A stretch of 25,112 nt of DNA from an uncultured Burkholderiales bacterium (GTDB lineage: Bacteria; Pseudomonadota; Gammaproteobacteria; Burkholderiales; Burkholderiaceae): the NCBI GenBank assembly GCA_937891045.1, contig CALBEV010000113.1:1-25112 (forward strand), given 5' to 3'. How positions within the stretch are numbered: position 1 is the stretch's first letter; every line of letters starts with the position of its first letter. The translations under genes were made by a program, and so were the position numbers. Positions 10,299 to 16,844 of this stretch are shown here, one piece after another. The notes below the pieces were generated by a model. That model had not been told where the DNA came from. It saw only the letters and a program-made list of their open reading frames with translations, and ran no database searches.

Positions 10299-10865
10299 TC
10301 ATGACGCGTCCTTTGGAACCAAGCGCCACCAAGTGAGGCCACAGGACAAACTGCCCACCAAGGCAATGACATGGGCCAAGGGCCAATGCACCAAAGCAGC
10401 CAGTGCAAAACTCAAGGCGGCAAAGCCCAGCGCCAACGGAAACCCGATGGGGTGTTGTTGCAAGGTGGGCATGAAGCGCCAACCGGCGGCCATCACCATG
10501 CCTGCTGCGGCCACACCCATGCCGTGCAGGGCCGAGGCCACCAAGGGCAGGTGTGCAAAAGCTTGGAAGGTGAACACGATGGCCAGCATCAAGAGGCCTG
10601 GAAAGAACAACAAACCACTGAGTGCGGCAAAACCACCGCTGGGGCCAAAGTGTTTGCCGCCAAACATGACCGACAGGTTGACCACATTCGGGCCGGGCAG
10701 GGTTTGCGCCAGCGCCCATTCCTCGGCGAATTCAGCCAAGGACATCCATTTTTTGCGGTCAACGAGCTCGCGTTGCACCACCGCCAACACACCGCCAAAG
10801 CCTTGCAGGCCCAGCCAGCTGAAGGACAAAAACAAATCGGTGCGGGAGCGGGGCAGGTTTGTCAT
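10299..10865 (-). CDS. chrA: Chromate transporter, half-size ChrA (first gene of the pair)
   Basis: 188 aa from ATG 10865 (an in-frame ATG at 10880 would give 193 aa and overlap the PIN toxin gene by 13 nt). ChrA features are FLSFSWLGLQGFGGVLAVVQRELVD near the N-terminus, then EEWALAQTLPGPNVVNLSVMFG, followed by several TM helices. Together with the downstream half gene it forms the N-terminal and C-terminal equivalents of a full-length ChrA. The ATG at 10865 lies only 2 nt after the stop of the PIN toxin gene (TGAAAATG), so it may be transcribed from the toxin-antitoxin promoter. The alternative start cannot be decided from the ribosome-binding sequence. Confidence 0.88.
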   Translation of the reverse strand: MTNLPRSRTDLFLSFSWLGLQGFGGVLAVVQRELVDRKKWMSLAEFAEEWALAQTLPGPNVVNLSVMFGGKHFGPSGGFAALSGLLFFPGLLMLAIVFTFQAFAHLPLVASALHGMGVAAAGMVMAAGWRFMPTLQQHPIGFPLALGFAALSFALAALVHWPLAHVIALVGSLSCGLTWWRLVPKDAS

Positions 10866-10867
10866 TT

Positions 10868-11281
10868 TCAGGTTTCCCATGGATTGAGCAACTGTACGCC
10901 CGTGCTTTGGAAGTCTTTGAGATTGCGCGTGACCACGGTGAAGCGGTGTTCCAAGGCGGTGGCGGCGATCATGGCGTCGCGGTCTGAAAGCGCGTTGGGG
11001 AAATGCAGTGCTGCACAGCGCTTGGCCATGCTGGCAGAAAAAGGAATGGTGCGGCCGTCAAACACATCGGTCACGCCGTCCAACCATCGTCGCAGCGCCT
11101 GGCCTTGCGGCGGTTGTTTGTGTTCCAGCGCTTGCACGCCTTTTTCAAGTTCGAGGATGGTGATGGCAGACAAAAAGAACCGATCAAAAATGTGACCCTT
11201 GGCCCAGGCCAGAACCTGGGCGTTTTGCATGGGCTTGCCTTGTCGCAGTTCTGAAATTACATTGGTGTCGAGCAAAAACAT
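10868..11281 (-). CDS. vapC: PIN-domain ribonuclease toxin, VapC/FitB type
   Basis: 137 aa. The opening MFLLDTNVISELRQGKP is the FitB-like VapC signature with catalytic Asp5. Other acidic residues of the PIN active site are Glu44 in SAITILELEKGV and Asp102 in SDRDAMIAATA, with Asp123 in VTRNLKDF. Such toxins cleave RNA (often initiator tRNA) when freed from the antitoxin. The start at 11281 is chosen because it begins the domain exactly and lies 2 nt after the antitoxin stop; the longer open frame upstream covers the antitoxin gene in another frame. The next gene downstream, half-size chrA, begins 2 nt after its stop. Confidence 0.93.
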   Translation of the reverse strand: MFLLDTNVISELRQGKPMQNAQVLAWAKGHIFDRFFLSAITILELEKGVQALEHKQPPQGQALRRWLDGVTDVFDGRTIPFSASMAKRCAALHFPNALSDRDAMIAATALEHRFTVVTRNLKDFQSTGVQLLNPWET

Positions 11282-11283
11282 GG

Positions 11284-11553
11284 TCAGTCTGTTTGCAGGC
11301 CCTGTGTTGGTTCGATGGTCAATTGCAAACGGGGTGGTTCGAAGTCGATGCCGTCGCCACCCGGAATGGCGTTCATCATGTCCAACAGGCTTTCGGTGGG
11401 CTGGCCTTGCAGTTTGTAATAGTCCTCGATGCGCAGCAAGGCGTAGGCCGGGCGGCCACGGTCGGTGATGAACACGGGCCCTTTTTCGGCGGCGCGTTTG
11501 GCGGCAGAGACATCGCGGGTGAAATCGCGGCTGGAATAGGTGTGAAGCGGCAC
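11284..11553 (-). CDS. Phd/YefM-like antitoxin partnered with the PIN toxin
   Basis: 89 aa if translation starts at the GTG at 11553. The sequence PLHTYSSRDFTRDVSAAKRAAEKGPVFITDRGRPAYALLRIEDYYKL (read in pieces) is a Phd/YefM fold, in which the N-terminal half dimerises and binds the operator. The C-terminal part, from about residue 50, is the toxin-wrapping tail. GTG 11553 is preferred over ATG 11598 because an AGGAG ribosome site sits 6 nt before it, family members start at this point, and the ATG lies inside the promoter/operator. It neutralises the PIN toxin and should repress its own operon. Confidence 0.9.
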   Translation of the reverse strand: MPLHTYSSRDFTRDVSAAKRAAEKGPVFITDRGRPAYALLRIEDYYKLQGQPTESLLDMMNAIPGGDGIDFEPPRLQLTIEPTQGLQTD

Positions 11554-11559
11554 AGCTGG

Positions 11560-11564
11560 CTCCT
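11560..11564 (-). promoter_or_regulatory. Ribosome-binding site deciding the GTG start of the PIN-module antitoxin
   Basis: AGGAG on the - strand lies 6 nt before GTG 11553. There is no comparable site before the upstream ATG at 11598. Confidence 0.75.
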
Positions 11565-11575
11565 GGTTGAAGCAA

Positions 11576-11597
11576 TGCTTGTATGTTATGACAAGCA
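11576..11597. promoter_or_regulatory. Probable autoregulatory operator of the Phd/PIN module
   Basis: A perfect inverted repeat with 7-bp arms, TGCTTGT and ACAAGCA, separated by 8 nt. It covers the proposed -10 box and transcription start of the antitoxin. Phd-type antitoxins are known to bind such palindromes, so this is the expected autoregulatory site. Confidence 0.7.
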
Positions 11598-11611
11598 CCT
11601 GTTGATGTCAC
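11583..11611 (-). promoter_or_regulatory. Sigma-70 promoter of the Phd/PIN (and probably chrA) unit
   Basis: On the - strand GTGACA (-35, 11606-11611) and TAACAT (-10, 11583-11588) are separated by 17 nt. The expected start near 11576 leaves a leader of about 23 nt before GTG 11553. Confidence 0.6.
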
Positions 11612-11699
11612 GTTTTTTTGCGAAGCATGCCTTGGCAGAGCAAGGCCATTTTCCTTGTCAGTCCTTCAAAGCAGGCCCGCCAACTAGAATCGAGGGCTG

Positions 11700-14123
11700 A
11701 TGAATGCCCCTCTGGACGTCTCCTTTTTTCAACGCGCCGCCAAGCCACTGACCAGCTACCGCAAATACTGGGCGGCGCGGTTTGGCACGGCACCGTTTTT
11801 GCCGATGAGCCGCGCCGAAATGACGCAGCTGGGCTGGGACAGTTGCGACATCATTTTGGTCTCGGGCGACGCCTATGTGGACCACCCGAGTTTTGGCATG
11901 GCCGTCATTGGGCGCATGTTGGAAGCCCAAGGTTTTCGCGTGGGCATCATCGCCCAGCCCGAGTGGCACAGCGCCGACGCCTTCCAAGCACTGGGCCAAC
12001 CCAATTTGTTTTTTGGCGTGACCGCGGGCAACATGGATTCCATGATCAACCGCTACACCGCGGACCGCAAAATCCGCAGCGATGACGCCTACACTCCCGG
12101 CGGCGCAGGTGGCAAGCGACCCGATCGCAGTGTGCTGGTGTACAGCCAACGTTGCCGAGAAGCCTACCCCGAAGTGCCAATCATCATCGGTGGCATCGAA
12201 GCGTCGCTCAGGCGCATTGCGCATTACGACTATTGGCAAGACAAGGTGCGCCGCGCCATCCTGATTGACGCCAAAGCCGACCTGCTGTTGTATGGCAACG
12301 CCGAACGTGCGCTGGTGGAAGTGGCTCACCGCATCGCGGCGAAAGAACCGATTGCACAAATCACCGATGTGCGCGGCACCGCCTTCATGGTGCGGCAAAC
12401 ACCCGAGGATTGGTTCGAGATTGACAGCACCGAAGTGGACACGCCCGGGCGCATTGAAGCCCACGTGAACCCCTACCTGATGGTGAGCGACCAGGCCAAG
12501 GCGCAAGGCGAAAGCTGTGCGCGTGAAGATGAAGCGCAAGCCGTGGCGGATGCGGCCAGCCTGCAAGTGGGTCAAGCCCAACTTGCAGTCGCTTCTAGTG
12601 CGAACAAAGCCAATGCCTCAGCCTTCACCACATCACCCCTGACATTTGTGCCCAACCCCGCGCTGAGCCTGGGCAAGCTGAAAGTGCCACCGCGCGACCG
12701 CTCGGTCATCCGTTTGCCCAGTTACGAGCAAGTGAAAAGCGACCCGGTGCTGTATGCCCACGCCAACCGCGTGTTGCATTTGGAAACCAACCCCGGCAAT
12801 GCACGTGCTTTGGTGCAAGCGCATGGCGAAGGCCGCACCGCACGCGATGTGTGGATCAACCCGCCGCCCATTCCGCTCACCACGGCTGAGATGGACCATG
12901 TGTTTGATTTGCCGTATGCCCGCAGCCCGCATCCGAGTTATTCGGATGCGCAAGGTGGCCACGATGGCGAGACCAAAATTCCCGCGTGGGAAATGATCCG
13001 CTTCAGCGTCAACATCATGCGCGGTTGCTTTGGTGGTTGCACCTTTTGCTCGATCACCGAACACGAAGGCCGCATCATCCAAAGCCGCAGCGAAGAATCC
13101 ATCCTGCGCGAAATTGAAGACATCCGCGACAAGGTGCCGGGCTTCACTGGCGTGGTGAGTGACTTGGGCGGGCCGACTGCCAACATGTACCGCATCGGTT
13201 GCAAAACCCCCGAGATTGAAGCGGCGTGTCGCAAACCCAGTTGCGTGTTTCCAGGCATCTGCCAAAACCTCAACACCAGCCATGCGCCGCTGATTCAGCT
13301 CTATCGCAAAGCACGTGCCTTGCGCGGCGTGAAAAAAATCCTCATTGGTTCAGGGCTGCGTTATGACCTCGCGGTGGAAAGCCCCGAGTATGTGAAAGAG
13401 TTGGTGACGCACCATGTGGGCGGCTATTTGAAAATTGCGCCCGAGCACACCGAAGGCAGCCCGCTGTCCATGATGATGAAGCCGGGCATCGGCAGCTACG
13501 AACGTTTCAAGCAGATGTTTGACAAGTACAGCGCCGAGGCTGGCAAGAAGCAATACCTGATTCCGTATTTCATCGCGGCGCACCCCGGTACCCGCGACGA
13601 AGACATGATGCATTTGGCGGCGTGGTTGAAGAAGAATGGTTTTCGCGCAGATCAGGTGCAGACTTTTTATCCCAGCCCCATGGCCACGGCCACTGCGATG
13701 TACCACTCGGGCAAAAACCCGTTGAAGCGCGTTGGCCGCGAAAGCGAAGCGGTGGACATCGTGCGTGGCGAAAAACGACGCCATTTGCACAAAGCGTTTT
13801 TGCGTTATCACGATCCAAACAATTGGCCGTTGCTGCGCGACGCCTTGAAAGCTATGGGCCGCGCCGACCTGATTGGCAATGGCAAGCAGCATCTGATTCC
13901 GCGTTTTCAGCCGCTCAACACCGAGGGCTACACCAGCAGTCGGCGCAAAAACAGCACGTCTGCGGCGGCCAAGACATCGCCGGTGACGCAGGGGCGGGTG
14001 AAGGCGGGTGCCGCTTCCAGCGGTCCGGTCAAGGCGGGTGCCGCTTCCAGCGGTCCGGTCAAGGCCGCGCCGGGCAAGATGTTGACGCAGCACACCGGCT
14101 TGCCGCCTCGCAAAACCAAGTAA
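11700..14123 (+). CDS. ygiQ: YgiQ family radical SAM protein (UPF0313)
   Basis: 807 aa, somewhat longer than the ~740 aa of the E. coli protein. The N-terminal part ([21 protein letters not shown], then [21 protein letters not shown]) is the conserved YgiQ N-domain; the radical SAM cluster motif CxxxCxxC has cysteines at 443, 447 and 450 ([17 protein letters not shown]). [33 protein letters not shown] stretch in the TIM barrel is also typical. Its function is not established; it belongs to an uncharacterised radical SAM family. The last ~60 residues are low complexity (Ala/Ser/Gly/Lys) and contain a perfect tandem duplication. The ATG has a GAGGG only 3 nt upstream, a rather tight spacing. 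The stop codon overlaps the first base pairs of a 21-bp repeat. Confidence 0.94.
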   Translation: MNAPLDVSFFQRAAKPLTSYRKYWAARFGTAPFLPMSRAEMTQLGWDSCDIILVSGDAYVDHPSFGMAVIGRMLEAQGFRVGIIAQPEWHSADAFQALGQPNLFFGVTAGNMDSMINRYTADRKIRSDDAYTPGGAGGKRPDRSVLVYSQRCREAYPEVPIIIGGIEASLRRIAHYDYWQDKVRRAILIDAKADLLLYGNAERALVEVAHRIAAKEPIAQITDVRGTAFMVRQTPEDWFEIDSTEVDTPGRIEAHVNPYLMVSDQAKAQGESCAREDEAQAVADAASLQVGQAQLAVASSANKANASAFTTSPLTFVPNPALSLGKLKVPPRDRSVIRLPSYEQVKSDPVLYAHANRVLHLETNPGNARALVQAHGEGRTARDVWINPPPIPLTTAEMDHVFDLPYARSPHPSYSDAQGGHDGETKIPAWEMIRFSVNIMRGCFGGCTFCSITEHEGRIIQSRSEESILREIEDIRDKVPGFTGVVSDLGGPTANMYRIGCKTPEIEAACRKPSCVFPGICQNLNTSHAPLIQLYRKARALRGVKKILIGSGLRYDLAVESPEYVKELVTHHVGGYLKIAPEHTEGSPLSMMMKPGIGSYERFKQMFDKYSAEAGKKQYLIPYFIAAHPGTRDEDMMHLAAWLKKNGFRADQVQTFYPSPMATATAMYHSGKNPLKRVGRESEAVDIVRGEKRRHLHKAFLRYHDPNNWPLLRDALKAMGRADLIGNGKQHLIPRFQPLNTEGYTSSRRKNSTSAAAKTSPVTQGRVKAGAASSGPVKAGAASSGPVKAAPGKMLTQHTGLPPRKTK
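14001..14060 (+). repeat. Perfect 30-bp tandem duplication inside the 3' end of ygiQ
   Basis: Two identical, in-frame 30-bp units (14001-14030 and 14031-14060) encode [10 protein letters not shown] twice; a partial third unit (KAxP) follows. The duplication keeps the frame and lies in a disordered tail, so it can vary in copy number without breaking the enzyme. Confidence 0.97.
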
Positions 14124-14295
14124 TTGGGGTCAGTTTCCAATTAATTCACGCCTGCTTGCCGACCACGGCGGGCTCGTCCGCCGCTCACCGCAGCGGAGCT
14201 GCGACGTTCGCTACACGTCCGACCCACCTTGTTCGACAAGCTGAAGTGGCTTGATTGGATGGCGAAATTGAAACAATTGGAATCTGACCCCAATT
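14122..14295. repeat. 174-bp non-coding element bounded by inverted 21-bp repeats
   Basis: The left end (14122-14142) and right end (14275-14295) are the same 21-bp sequence in opposite orientation, with one mismatch. Each copy has AATTGG/CCAATT arms around a core reading GGGGTCAG on one strand. Between them lie a GC-rich hairpin (arms CGGCGG and CCGCCG, 14166-14183) followed by a second small hairpin (CCGCT/AGCGG). No credible gene is present. This organisation resembles REP/BIME-like or miniature mobile elements, but no transposase is in the window; the link is inference. Confidence 0.75.
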
Positions 14296-14299
14296 TCTG

Positions 14300-14328
14300 T
14301 TGACAGGGCAGAGTCCAGTGCATAAGAT
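14300..14328 (+). promoter_or_regulatory. Sigma-70 promoter of the RHH/MazF module
   Basis: A consensus TTGACA (-35, 14300-14305) and TAAGAT (-10, 14323-14328) are separated by 17 nt. Transcription would begin near 14335, about 21 nt before the antitoxin ATG. The -35 box starts only 5 nt after the 21-bp repeat. Confidence 0.75.
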
Positions 14329-14332
14329 TGCG

Positions 14333-14345
14333 CCAGTATTACTGG
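14333..14345. promoter_or_regulatory. Probable operator of the RHH/MazF module
   Basis: A perfect 13-nt palindrome, CCAGTA-T-TACTGG, spans the expected transcription start. The half-site CCAGT also recurs upstream at 14314. Placement between -10 and start codon fits autorepression by the antitoxin; this is inference. Confidence 0.65.
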
Positions 14346-14355
14346 AACACTGCAC

Positions 14356-14604
14356 ATGGCCGCACAAATGCTTCGCGCTTCCTACACCATCTCCGCGCCC
14401 ACCTTGGCGCGTTTCAACGCCGCCATTCCGCTGGGCGAGCGCAGTCGCGTAGTCGAGCAATACATGGAGTTGGCGCTGCAGGCCCGCGAAGCGCATCTTG
14501 AAAAAGTGGCTGCCGCGTTCATGGCCGACCCCGCCAGCGCCGAGTCCCTGACTGATGACGCGCTGTGGGAAGCCACCGCCGCCGATGGCTTGCAAGGACT
14601 TTGA
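14356..14604 (+). CDS. Ribbon-helix-helix-like antitoxin of a MazF-type module
   Basis: 82 aa. The N-terminal half (ASYTISAPTLARFNAAIPLGERSRVVEQYMELAL, read in parts) looks like a ribbon-helix-helix DNA-binding segment: a short beta strand followed by RSR and an amphipathic helix. The C-terminal half is acidic and is the likely toxin-binding tail. It is not the AbrB-type MazE. The stop overlaps the toxin start by one base (TGATG), typical of coupled TA pairs. It should bind and silence the toxin and repress the shared promoter. Family assignment is by pattern and context rather than by strong motif. Confidence 0.8.
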   Translation: MAAQMLRASYTISAPTLARFNAAIPLGERSRVVEQYMELALQAREAHLEKVAAAFMADPASAESLTDDALWEATAADGLQGL

Positions 14605-14945
14605 TGGCCAGCGACGTCATCAAGCGCGGTGCTATTTACCGGGTCAATTTGGAACCCACTTTGGGCAGCGAGCAACAAGGCCGGGCCCGTCCCTGCGTGG
14701 TTCTCAGCATCACGCCGTTCAACAAGCAGTTCAAAACCGTGGGGGTGGTGCCTTTGTCCAGCAGCGCGCGGGTGCACGAACCCGTCACCGTCAGCGTGCC
14801 TTCAGCGGGCGAAGGCGCGGTGGCGCTTTGCTATCAGTTGCGCACCATCGACAAAGCGCGGTTGCTCAAACCCATGGGTGAGTTGGCGGCTGCAGACATG
14901 GCCGCCATTGAAGTGGCAGTCAAGCAGGTGTATGGCTGGAATTGA
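14604..14945 (+). CDS. MazF/PemK-type endoribonuclease toxin
   Basis: 113 aa from the ATG at 14604; the longer frame from 14565 overlaps the antitoxin and adds nothing typical. The features RGAIYRVNLEPTLGSEQQGRARPCVVLS at the N-terminus (with the conserved G-E/Q-R-PV-like block), VPLSSS in the middle, and YQLRTIDKARLLKPMGEL at the C-terminal half are the PemK/MazF order. Members cut mRNA at short sequence motifs and stop translation. The protein ends 47 nt before a 21-bp repeat copy. Confidence 0.93.
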   Translation: MASDVIKRGAIYRVNLEPTLGSEQQGRARPCVVLSITPFNKQFKTVGVVPLSSSARVHEPVTVSVPSAGEGAVALCYQLRTIDKARLLKPMGELAAADMAAIEVAVKQVYGWN

Positions 14946-14992
14946 GCCATCCGCCGACCAAGAATGTCTCGTTAAAGCTGCCTGGCCTGAAC

Positions 14993-15013
14993 AATTGGAA
15001 TCTGACCCCAATT
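14993..15013. repeat. Third copy of the 21-bp repeat
   Basis: This is identical to the copy at 14275-14295 and in the same orientation. It sits 47 nt after the MazF-like gene stop and 12 nt beyond the stop of the short TPR gene on the other strand, so copies two and three enclose the toxin-antitoxin module. Confidence 0.9.
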
Positions 15014-15025
15014 AGAAGCTTCACG

Positions 15026-15325
15026 TCATGCGTAAGCAGCAGGGGCGTTGGCCGCAGCCGTACTTTGCAAATGATCGGCGTAGCAGTTGATCACTTGGTC
15101 GTAGGCTTGTGAGGCTTCGTCCAACAGGTTTTGCTTTTGCAACAACCAACCGTAGTTGAACCACACCGAGTACTTGCTGTGGGTACGGTCATGCTTCAAC
15201 CAGTGACGGTACAACTCCAGCGCCTCGTGGGTTTTGCCGGCATGGTCGAGTTGCTCGGCCTTGGCGATCAAATCCTGGGCGGACATGGTGGTGTTGTAAA
15301 TCATCAAAGTGGTTTGGGGTGTCAT
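15026..15325 (-). CDS. Short TPR protein, possibly a truncated N-terminal fragment
   Basis: 99 aa from ATG 15325, which has AAGGA 7 nt upstream (a later ATG at 15286 lacks this). Two TPR-like helix pairs are visible: AQDLIAKAEQLDHAGKTHEALELYRHWLKHD (about 15-45) and YSVWFNYGWLLQKQNLLDEASQAYDQVIN (about 52-80). No signal peptide or catalytic domain is seen. The style (LYRHWLKHD followed by VWFNYGWLL) resembles the beginning of TPR-containing, SPINDLY-like glycosyltransferases, from memory. The reading frame ends with an Ala-rich tail just beside a 21-bp repeat copy, so it may be the stump of a longer gene. Alternatively it is a genuine small scaffold protein. Confidence 0.65.
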   Translation of the reverse strand: MTPQTTLMIYNTTMSAQDLIAKAEQLDHAGKTHEALELYRHWLKHDRTHSKYSVWFNYGWLLQKQNLLDEASQAYDQVINCYADHLQSTAAANAPAAYA

Positions 15326-15464
15326 GCTGTATTCCTTGAAGTGAACAGATGTTCAGGAATACGCAAAATCGATGCCAAGCTAAATTGACACTTTCTTGCC
15401 GCTTCGAAGCAAGCGGTCAGCCCCAGACTAATCGACAACCCAAGGCGGCCAAGATAGAACCAGC

Positions 15465-15526
15465 TTTTCAGGCTATGGTCACCAAGCAGGCCATGGTCAC
15501 CAAGTTTTCAGGCCATGGTCACCAAG
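15465..15526. repeat. Three tandem copies of an 18-bp sequence at the 3' end of the CoA-transferase gene
   Basis: Copies are at 15469-15486 (one mismatch), 15487-15504 and 15509-15526, each reading CAGGCYATGGTCACCAAG on the + strand. The third copy forms the stop codon and last codons of the gene; copies one and three also share a preceding TTTT. The two outer copies therefore look like duplications of the gene end. Nothing else is seen in 15326-15507. Confidence 0.92.
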
Positions 15527-16458
15527 GGCAAATCATGCTGCGTGGCCAGTGCATCAATCTGTCGGCGGGTGAGGGTGGCGAAGAAGGCCGCCAGCTTGGC
15601 TTTCATGGCGGGCAGCAACATTGGATCGTGTTTTACGTAAGTTATTGATTTTATTATGTTTTTTGGTTTTTCGAGGCCAGCGATATGCAAAAGTTTGGCC
15701 GCGAAGTGCGGCTCCAATGCAGCCACGGCCACACGCCCATTGGCGCAGGCGTACACCTGGTAGCCCGCATGGGCGCCGCCCACCGAGCCCTTGGGCGCGG
15801 TCAGGCCCCAGTGCCGGGGCAGGGCCAAGTAGCCCGCCGCATCTTCCAGCGCCACCTCGTGAAACACGCCTTGACCGTGGCCGCGGCCCGGTTTAGCCCG
15901 TTGCCACAAGGTTTTCAGCACGGCTTCGCTGGCCTGGATGGACCCGGCCATGTCGGCAAACAATGTGGCGGGCAGGGCCAGATCAGTCACCAAGCCATTC
16001 GCTGCCAAATAGGTCAGGTCATGGCCGGGGATTTCCGCGCCCGCGCCGGGCGAACCCACAATGCTGACCATGTTCAGGGCAGGGAACTGGGCGTGCAAGT
16101 CGGCCCAGGCCATGCCGAGTTTTTGCAAGGCCGAGGGGCGAAACGAGGTCAGCAGCACGTCGGTCTTGGCCAAGAGCTTGTGCAGCTGGGCTTGGCCTTT
16201 GGCGGTTTTCAGGTCGGCTTGCACCACTTTCACACCCGTGTGAAGTTGGGCGTAAGCGTGTGGGGCGTACAAACCCATGGGGTCCGAGGACGCGCCTGTG
16301 GGCGCACCGGCGGGCGGCAGCGGTTCGAGTTTGCTGCACTTGGCGCCCATGGCGGCCAGGCGCATCAGGGCGGCGGGCCCGGGCAGGTTCAGCGCCACGC
16401 TCAGGATGCGAACGCCCTTGAGGCTGCTGTCGGTCTCTTGGAAATCGGGTTGTGCCAT
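15508..16458 (-). CDS. CaiB/BaiF (alpha-methylacyl-CoA racemase-like) CoA-transferase family protein
   Basis: 316 aa from ATG 16458 (MAQPDFQETDS); the longer frame runs into the divergent promoter region and is rejected. The opening LKGVRILSVALNLPGPAALMRLAAMGAKCSKLEPL resembles the family's first Rossmann element. LLTSFRPSALQKLGMAWADLHAQFP and SPGAGAEIPGHDLTYLAANG carry the expected order, with His and Asp of GHDxxY and an Asp in LFADMAGS matching racemase catalytic positions. The usual family length is ~360-400 aa, so the C-terminal part is short. The codons near 15640-15675 are strikingly AT-rich (NIIKSITYVK) and unlike the rest of the gene. Its substrate is unknown; no CoA-pathway neighbour is adjacent. 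Confidence 0.82.
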   Translation of the reverse strand: MAQPDFQETDSSLKGVRILSVALNLPGPAALMRLAAMGAKCSKLEPLPPAGAPTGASSDPMGLYAPHAYAQLHTGVKVVQADLKTAKGQAQLHKLLAKTDVLLTSFRPSALQKLGMAWADLHAQFPALNMVSIVGSPGAGAEIPGHDLTYLAANGLVTDLALPATLFADMAGSIQASEAVLKTLWQRAKPGRGHGQGVFHEVALEDAAGYLALPRHWGLTAPKGSVGGAHAGYQVYACANGRVAVAALEPHFAAKLLHIAGLEKPKNIIKSITYVKHDPMLLPAMKAKLAAFFATLTRRQIDALATQHDLPLVTMA

Positions 16459-16519
16459 GGGGTGCTCTATATATATTGTGTTGATGCTTGATCTTAGAGG
16501 ATGCATCCATGAAAACTTC

Positions 16520-16548
16520 ATGACACTCACCTAAGCTTTAGCTAAAAT
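16520..16548 (+). promoter_or_regulatory. Sigma-70 promoter of the chimeric-antitoxin/CcdB module
   Basis: ATGACA (-35, 16520-16525) and TAAAAT (-10, 16543-16548) are separated by 17 nt, each matching consensus in five of six bases. Transcription would begin near 16555, ~19 nt before the antitoxin start. Confidence 0.72.
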
Positions 16549-16553
16549 AGCTA
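16534..16553. promoter_or_regulatory. Repeated AGCT-containing palindromes overlapping the CcdB-module -10 box
   Basis: TTTAGCTAAA (16537-16546) is a perfect palindrome; TAGCTA occurs at 16539-16544 and again at 16548-16553, 9 bp apart; a third AGCT lies at 16534. Two further palindromes stand upstream in the same gap: GGATGCATCC (16499-16508) and ATGAA-AAC-TTCAT (16509-16521). The cluster over the -10 box is a likely operator for antitoxin autoregulation. Confidence 0.55.
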
Positions 16554-16573
16554 TCAAGCAACAGGAGCCATCC

Positions 16574-16843
16574 ATGCACTTCACTGCCACACAAGCCAAA
16601 AACCGCTTCGGCGCGGTCTGCGCCCAGGCCAAGGACGGGCCGGTCTTCATTGAAAAAGATGGCCGCATCGACTCGGTGATTTTGTCAGCCAAGCACTACG
16701 AGGCATTGCATTCGGCCAGTCAAACCGCGTCCGTGGCGCAGAGAAAAGCCCAGTTTGAGCAAGACCATCAAGCCTGGCTGGCCGCCCAAAACCAGCGCTT
16801 TGACACCCATGGTTTGTGGAACGACGACCTGAAGGTGTGGTGA
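16574..16843 (+). CDS. Chimeric antitoxin, Phd-like N-terminus with CcdA-like C-terminus
   Basis: 89 aa; AGGAG lies 7 nt before the ATG. The first ~45 residues ([43 protein letters not shown], read in pieces) have the Phd/YefM layout: a short strand-helix, then PVxI-KxGRxxxVxxS and a helix start. The C-terminus, from about residue 60, has [17 protein letters not shown], matching the CcdA toxin-binding tail (NxxVxxxGxxxxxxRxF-like). The next gene is CcdB, 1 nt away. So the DNA-binding head is Phd-like but the toxin-binding tail fits CcdB. It should silence CcdB and autorepress. The tail assignment rests on pattern memory and the partner's identity. Confidence 0.85.
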   Translation: MHFTATQAKNRFGAVCAQAKDGPVFIEKDGRIDSVILSAKHYEALHSASQTASVAQRKAQFEQDHQAWLAAQNQRFDTHGLWNDDLKVW

Positions 16844-16844
16844 C

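Noticed and set aside
11685..11690. TAGAAT as -10 box of ygiQ with a leaderless start
   Set aside because: No acceptable -35 at 16-18 nt; evidence too thin to list as a feature.
14166..14183. GC-rich hairpin after ygiQ as an intrinsic terminator
   Set aside because: The stem is good (CGGCGG/CCGCCG) but no T-run follows, so it is described only as part of the repeat element.
14141..14323. 60-codon frame through the repeat element
   Set aside because: It is built from the hairpin and repeat sequence, has no ribosome site, and runs across the TA promoter.
15465..15526. CRISPR-like array
   Set aside because: Only three 18-bp units with almost no spacers; they are duplications of the adjacent gene end.
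15349..15648. 99-codon + strand frame near the triplicated repeat
   Set aside because: It reads through the repeats and antisense to the CoA-transferase; no domain or start signal.
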